DNA from: Ilex aquifolium
Taxonomy: Eukaryota; Streptophyta; Magnoliopsida; Aquifoliales; Aquifoliaceae
NCBI GenBank assembly: GCA_951799425.1
Contig: OX637405.1
Span: forward strand, 21,549,089 to 21,613,088
Direction of reading: 5' to 3'
DNA: 64,000 bases
The notes under the pieces are model-generated. The model did no database searches. It saw nothing but the letters and a program-made list of their open reading frames with translations, and had not been told where the DNA came from. Positions 59,924 through 64,000 of the stretch are shown here, in pieces. A program made the translations under genes and the position numbers. Within the stretch, counting starts at the first letter, position 1; every line of letters begins with the position of its first letter.

Positions 59924-61240
59924 ATGATGATCAGCCACACCAGGACGAGGTCTTGCCACCGCTGGCTAACCCCGTTGTTGAGACACAACTATTGGAGACA
60001 ATGCGGATGTTGGTAAACCAAAACCAACAAATCCTCCAATTGATGCTTGTTGGGTAGGCCATGCCCCAACAGCTAGGAGGAGCTGCCCCCCAATAGCCAA
60101 GAGGTGCCGCGCTACATCGGCCAGGAAGCACAACGCCCTAGGCGTGCTAACCCGCACGCCAAGACACCTCGAACGCCCCATCTCAAAATGCCTCGACTCC
60201 TTTTCCTTGTGTGCCTGCTCAATCCTTCCATGCCGACGACCATTCGTTCCAAAAAGGTGAAGGGGAAACATATATGGACCATGAAAGCCACTACAACAAT
60301 CCAAAAGGCATCCCCAACCACTGGGGCAAAAAGATCAAAGAAGTACAAGACTAGCTTGGCGACGTCTTCGATGCCATGAAGGCAAGAGAGCCAAAAATGT
60401 TCGAACACCTTGTAAGGTGCACTGACACACAATTCATAGCCGATGTGGCTAACTACCCCTCCCTCCAAAGTTCAAAATTTCGACAATAGAAGTTTTTGAC
60501 AATTCAAAAGATCCACTGGACCACCTTGACACCTACAAATCACTTATGCAGCTTCACAACATACTAGATGAGATTATGTGTAGGGTTTTCCCCACTACCC
60601 TCAAGGGGTCTACACGCTAGTGGTTCACTAAGCTCAGACTCGGATCCATGAATTCTTTTGTCGAATTGAGCAAATCATTCATCTCCCATTTTAGAGGAGG
60701 ACATGAGGACGCTGACCCCAGAAGCCTATCACCCATTACTCAATATTAAGCAAGAACGGGAGGAAAGCCTAAGGAGTTGCCTTATTCATTTTAATAAGGA
60801 GGTCCTCCAGATTGAATAGCTGGATGACAAAGTCACCATGACTGCCTTCATAAGTGGCATGCGCTTATCTAGTTTTTGTTTTCTATTTTGAAGTGCCCAT
60901 CGAAGATCATGCCAGAACTACTGTCACAAGCACAAAAATACATGAACGCTGAGGATGTCATCAAAGCCAGGCAAGGTGAGTCCTCATGAGGAGGAGAGAA
61001 GAGAAAGAAGCCCCATGGAGATAAGAAAGAAACTGAGAAGAAAAGGGGGAGGATAGAGAGAGTGTTAGCCAAGGACTGCCTCGGCTCTACAACTCAGAGG
61101 GAGTGACAGGCCTTCACGCCACTCACTACTACAGTTGAGCATATTTTGCTCCAAATTCAGGACGACCCTACAGTGCGCTGTCCAAGAAAAATGAAATCTT
61201 CTCCAAACCGTAGGAACTCAAACATGTACTATCACGTCCA
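59924..61240 (+). pseudogene. Tat-lineage gag, 5' part, disabled
   Basis: The best frame gives LLETMRMLVNQNQQILQLML near the start. After several stops comes the gag core around 60460-60700 (STIEVFDNSKDPLDHLDTYKS, RVFPTTLKGS, WFTKLRLGSMNSFVELSKSF). Stops and shifts continue to ~61200, where the zinc-finger start NMYYHVH is cut by the solo LTR. It would be the capsid protein of the element. Confidence 0.75.
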
Positions 61241-62838
61241 TGATTAGCACAAAATATTGCACATCATTTGCACATTTGCACCCTTTTTAGACTTGTTTTT
61301 GTTGGGAATATGGGAGGAATTGTAATATTTCTGCATTTAATGAGGTTTCGATATGTTTGCAGGCAAAGAGTTGAAAATGGCATGAGTTAAGCCCCCATCA
61401 TAGTACTTAAATTCAATGGATATGAAGGGGAGGCTTGATTATGGGATAGAAGGTGAAAAGACCAAGATTTGAGAAAAACAAGTAAAAACCTACCGGTAGG
61501 TTTGTTCATAAAACTACCGGTAGGTTTTGTCTAATGGAGTTGGTTTTACCGTAAACCTTCCGGAAGGTTTTCGCTACTGGTAGGTTTTGTGAAAAACGCC
61601 TGAAGCCTGCAACTTAAGTTTTGTCCCTTGGGGGTCCCACCTATGAGTCTTCCACTTGTCCCTTGACATCCCTTACACACAGACATGCCTCCCCACACCT
61701 AGCCTTGGACTTTGGAGGCTCAAGCATTAATGAGGAGGAGAGAGAAGAGGGAAGCTTGGGAAGTGCAGGCTAGGCCTGTCCTAGCCTGCCCAAAGCCATC
61801 AACTCAGCCTCCTATGGATGGGAGGCCTGTCACACACCTAGGGGGATCTCCATGGACGAAAATGGGAGAAATATTGGACATTATTCAGATTGTAGAGCAT
61901 TGTAGAGAGGGAAGCTCAAGGAAGAAGATATAGTTTTAGAGAGAGAAAACTTAGATTTTTGCATTTCTTCCACCCATTTCACTTGTAATATTCTGTAAGA
62001 CTTTTGTAAGCTTCATTCATTACCTTTAATGTCATTTATTTCAAGTGCATTGCAAGATTAGTTACACATTTTAGATTCTACCATTGTTATATTGAGTTTT
62101 TCATTTTCAAGCTTTTAAAATGGGTATTCAATGCACTACTTCATAGTTTAACTTTTCTTGCATTAATTTAAGTTTCAATCTTCATTTCTTCACAATGTCT
62201 CTTTACTTCATGTATGTTCTTGTATTAAATATGAGTAGCTAAGCTTTAAGTTGGCTAATCCAAGGGATAACTCCTCTTGGGTATGCTAAATCAACTCCTT
62301 TTCATTCCTCCTCGTAGTGAAAGATGGTTTGGTTTGACTAGGTTGAGTGTGGACGTGGTTTTGAGTTTTTTATACACCGTAGACTTGTTACGGGACATGC
62401 TTGAATCCTCATCTCCATTTTAGTCCCTCGCTTCCTACGAATCAATCGAACATCTAGGCACCATTGGAATGACCTCTTTGGATTAGCCAACACTTGTTTC
62501 CATTTCATTTTCATCAAAAACACAACTCACCAAAACAAATATTCAAAATATTTTTATATTTTTCATTTTTCACCAAAATCACCTTCAACACAATTCATAT
62601 TCCTTCCCTGAGGAGACGACCTTGGAATATCAATTCCAAGTAAAACACGACACTCGAAAGTCTCTCTGCGCTTGGGGAGCACTTTTGTTCATACACACAC
62701 ACACATTTCATCCCATACACATGTTTACCTCGTTTCTTGCATCATTCTGAGGGAGAGTAACACTCACCTATCCGTATAAGCCATACACATATTACAGGAT
62801 GATGTTCAGAGATTAGGGTCAACAGAATAACTCAATCA
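61241..62838 (+). mobile_element. Athila-like solo LTR, 1598 bp
   Basis: It starts TGATTAGCAC and ends CTCAATCA (TGATT...AATCA ends). It is flanked by the exact 5-bp repeat GTCCA (61236-61240 and 62839-62843) and has no internal region. Its start, the GTTTTAGAGAGAGAAA region (~61930) and its palindrome type match the minus-strand LTR at 1221-3017. It interrupts the Tat gag zinc-finger codons, and the reading continues in register after the second GTCCA. Confidence 0.9.
61489..61590. repeat. CCTACCGGTAGG palindrome array in the solo LTR
   Basis: Two perfect copies (about 61490 and 61515) and two decayed ones (around TTCCGGAA ~61560 and CTACTGGTAG ~61575), each inside AAACCTACCGGTAGGTTT-like arms. 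This is the counterpart of the ACTACCGGTAGT array at 2555-2770. Confidence 0.7.
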
Positions 62839-62843
62839 GTCCA

Positions 62844-63123
62844 CCGCGAACATGGCCACGTCACTGATGATTGCTTCGAATTTAAGACACAGATTGAGGA
62901 CCTTATATAGTGAGACCAATTACGGTAATATATGGTAGGCAGAGGCCACACCTTACCACCAGGTCGTAACCAGGAGACGAGAGAACAACAAAAACCATTG
63001 GGAGAAATCCATACAATCTTTGGAGGGTTTGGAGGAAGAGGTGACTCCAACTCAACTAGAAAGGCCCACGCCAGAAAGGTTAGGCACTCAGAGCCAGATG
63101 ACCAACGCCCACTAAAGTCTTAG
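62844..63123 (+). pseudogene. Tat-lineage gag, 3' part (zinc finger and tail)
   Basis: After the solo LTR the reading gives REHGHVTDDCFE, completing the H/C finger. It then gives KTQIEDLI and, in a shifted frame, GEIHTIFGGFGGRGDSN, a motif standard at the gag end of Tat elements. It ends in a TAG at ~63121. Confidence 0.75.
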
Positions 63124-63149
63124 AGGCAAGAGGATGGTGGGGTCATCTC

Positions 63150-64000
63150 ATTCTCAAGCAGAGATCTAGAAGGGATTCATCACCCCCACGATGACCAGTC
63201 GGTACTGACCATGATGGTAGCCAACTATCAAGTGAGAAGGATCCTGCTGGACAGCGACAGCTTCGCTGATATTCTATTCGCAGGGGCGTATGATAGTCTC
63301 CGTCTCAACCGAGAGAGAATCCAACCAATCAAGACACCTCTCATTGGTTTTTCAGGAGAGAGGAGTACCCCCAAGGCTCTGTCACTCTACCATTCACGGC
63401 GGGCACGGTGCCTAGAAGTTCCATTATAATGGTAAATTTCTAAGTGTTGGATTTTTTGTCCGCCTACAACATCATCTTTAGGTGTCCCGTACTCAGCACC
63501 TTGAGGGGGTGGTGCCATCCACCTATCATCTCATTCTATGTTTTCCAAACCCATGTGGAATTAGAGAAATTCGAGGTGACCAAGTCGCAACAAGGGAGTG
63601 CTATGTGGCTTCCATGAAGGCCAAAGAGCCTCAAGAAGCCTTGAAAGTGGAAGTGCTTGACCCTCGCGATGAAGACACACTAGAGAGAGGTGAGCCAATG
63701 GAGGAGCTCACACCAGTAGCATTGGACGAAGGCCTCGCGGAGAGAAAATTCAATATTGGCTCCTCACTCCCCGAAGACCAAGCCCGCCAACTTATTAATT
63801 TTTTGAAATAGAATATTGACGTATTTGTCTGGTCTCACGAAGACCTTGAAGGCATTGCCCTTGAAGTTGCTGCCCACCGGCTTAATACAGATCCCAAGCA
63901 TAAGCTAATCCACCAAAAGCTGAGAAGCTTCACCACAAAAGGGCTCAGGCCATGAAGGAAAAGGTTGGGAAGCTATTAGCAAATAGGTTAGTTAGAGAGG
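63150..64000 (+). pseudogene. Tat-lineage protease and start of RT, truncated by window edge
   Basis: The protease region reads HHPHDDQSVLTMMVANYQVRRILLDSDSFADILF (63175-63280 approx.), an altered form of the retroviral-type aspartic protease site. The pre-RT motif NPCGIREIRGDQVATRECYVAS is at ~63555-63620. From ~63770 the start of the RT region follows (DVFVWSHEDLEGI and a HRLNTDP block), with a stop at ~63809 and others near the edge. It continues beyond the window. Confidence 0.75.

Larger units (their letters stand above)
59250..64000 (+). mobile_element. Tat-lineage Ty3/gypsy element, 5' part, decayed
   Basis: LTR (about 59250-59809), primer-binding region, gag, and protease to the start of RT on the plus strand, running off the right edge. 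Gag and pol carry many stops and shifts. The lineage is called from gag (FKISTIEVFDNSKDPLDHLDTYKSL, IHTIFGG), protease (DSDSFADILF) and the CGIREIRGDQVATRECY motif before RT, all typical of the non-chromovirus Tat group. An Athila-like solo LTR (61241-62838) is inserted in gag. Confidence 0.82.

Overview
The window is nuclear DNA from a flowering plant, very probably a woody or other large-genome eudicot. The evidence is one host gene with GT-AG introns, plus plant-type Ty3/gypsy elements (Athila, chromovirus and Tat lineages), a plant L1-type LINE with a DUF4283/zinc-knuckle ORF1, Helitrons, hAT and Mutator-like MITEs, and solo LTRs. The species cannot be named from sequence alone. No rRNA, tRNA or CRISPR was recognised.

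Layout. 1-3017: 5' part (gag, PBS, 5' LTR) of an Athila-like element on the minus strand, inserted into the 5' LTR of the next element. 3018-11322: a chromodomain Ty3/gypsy element on the plus strand, full length apart from the displaced 5' LTR part, with coding broken by stops and a frameshift. 11323-21320: repeat debris. It holds an Athila-type LTR fragment, a TGTAACACCCC repeat, a decayed minus-strand gag split by a 762-bp hAT MITE, a TIR element, and three Helitrons in tandem. 21333-45646: a deep nest. A small TIR element flanked by 10-bp direct repeats was entered by a MITE and an L1-type LINE. The LINE was entered by a 670-bp hAT MITE and a 16.5-kb Athila element (27532-44083, TSD CTAAT). 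The Athila element was entered by a 2.2-kb chromovirus solo LTR (38028-40246, TSD GAGAT). 45650-51050: intergenic DNA with inverted-repeat elements and an LTR-like segment.

51049-56150: the only host gene. It has five coding exons for a 498-residue membrane-anchored protein of the DUF7036 / hydroxyproline-rich type with a histidine-rich linker. It also has a short uORF. 57320-58951: three inverted-repeat elements nested inside one another. 59250-64000: a decayed Tat-lineage Ty3/gypsy element running off the window, with an Athila-like solo LTR (61241-62838, TSD GTCCA) inside its gag zinc-finger region.

The most unusual signal is regulatory. Arrays of the perfect palindrome CGTTCGAACG sit just upstream of TATA boxes in the LTRs of two different Ty3/gypsy lineages (chromovirus and Athila). 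They also occur in an internal promoter inside the Athila element, ahead of its third ORF. That internal promoter and the chromovirus LTR share a longer composite (AGTACT, GGGAGC, CGTTCGAACG), which suggests a promoter module moved or was independently recruited between lineages. A second Athila-like LTR family uses a different palindrome (ACTACCGGTAGT / CCTACCGGTAGG). The large Athila element also carries an unbroken 136-codon ORF with a CXXC...HX6C pattern between pol and the internal promoter, which I cannot assign to a known family.
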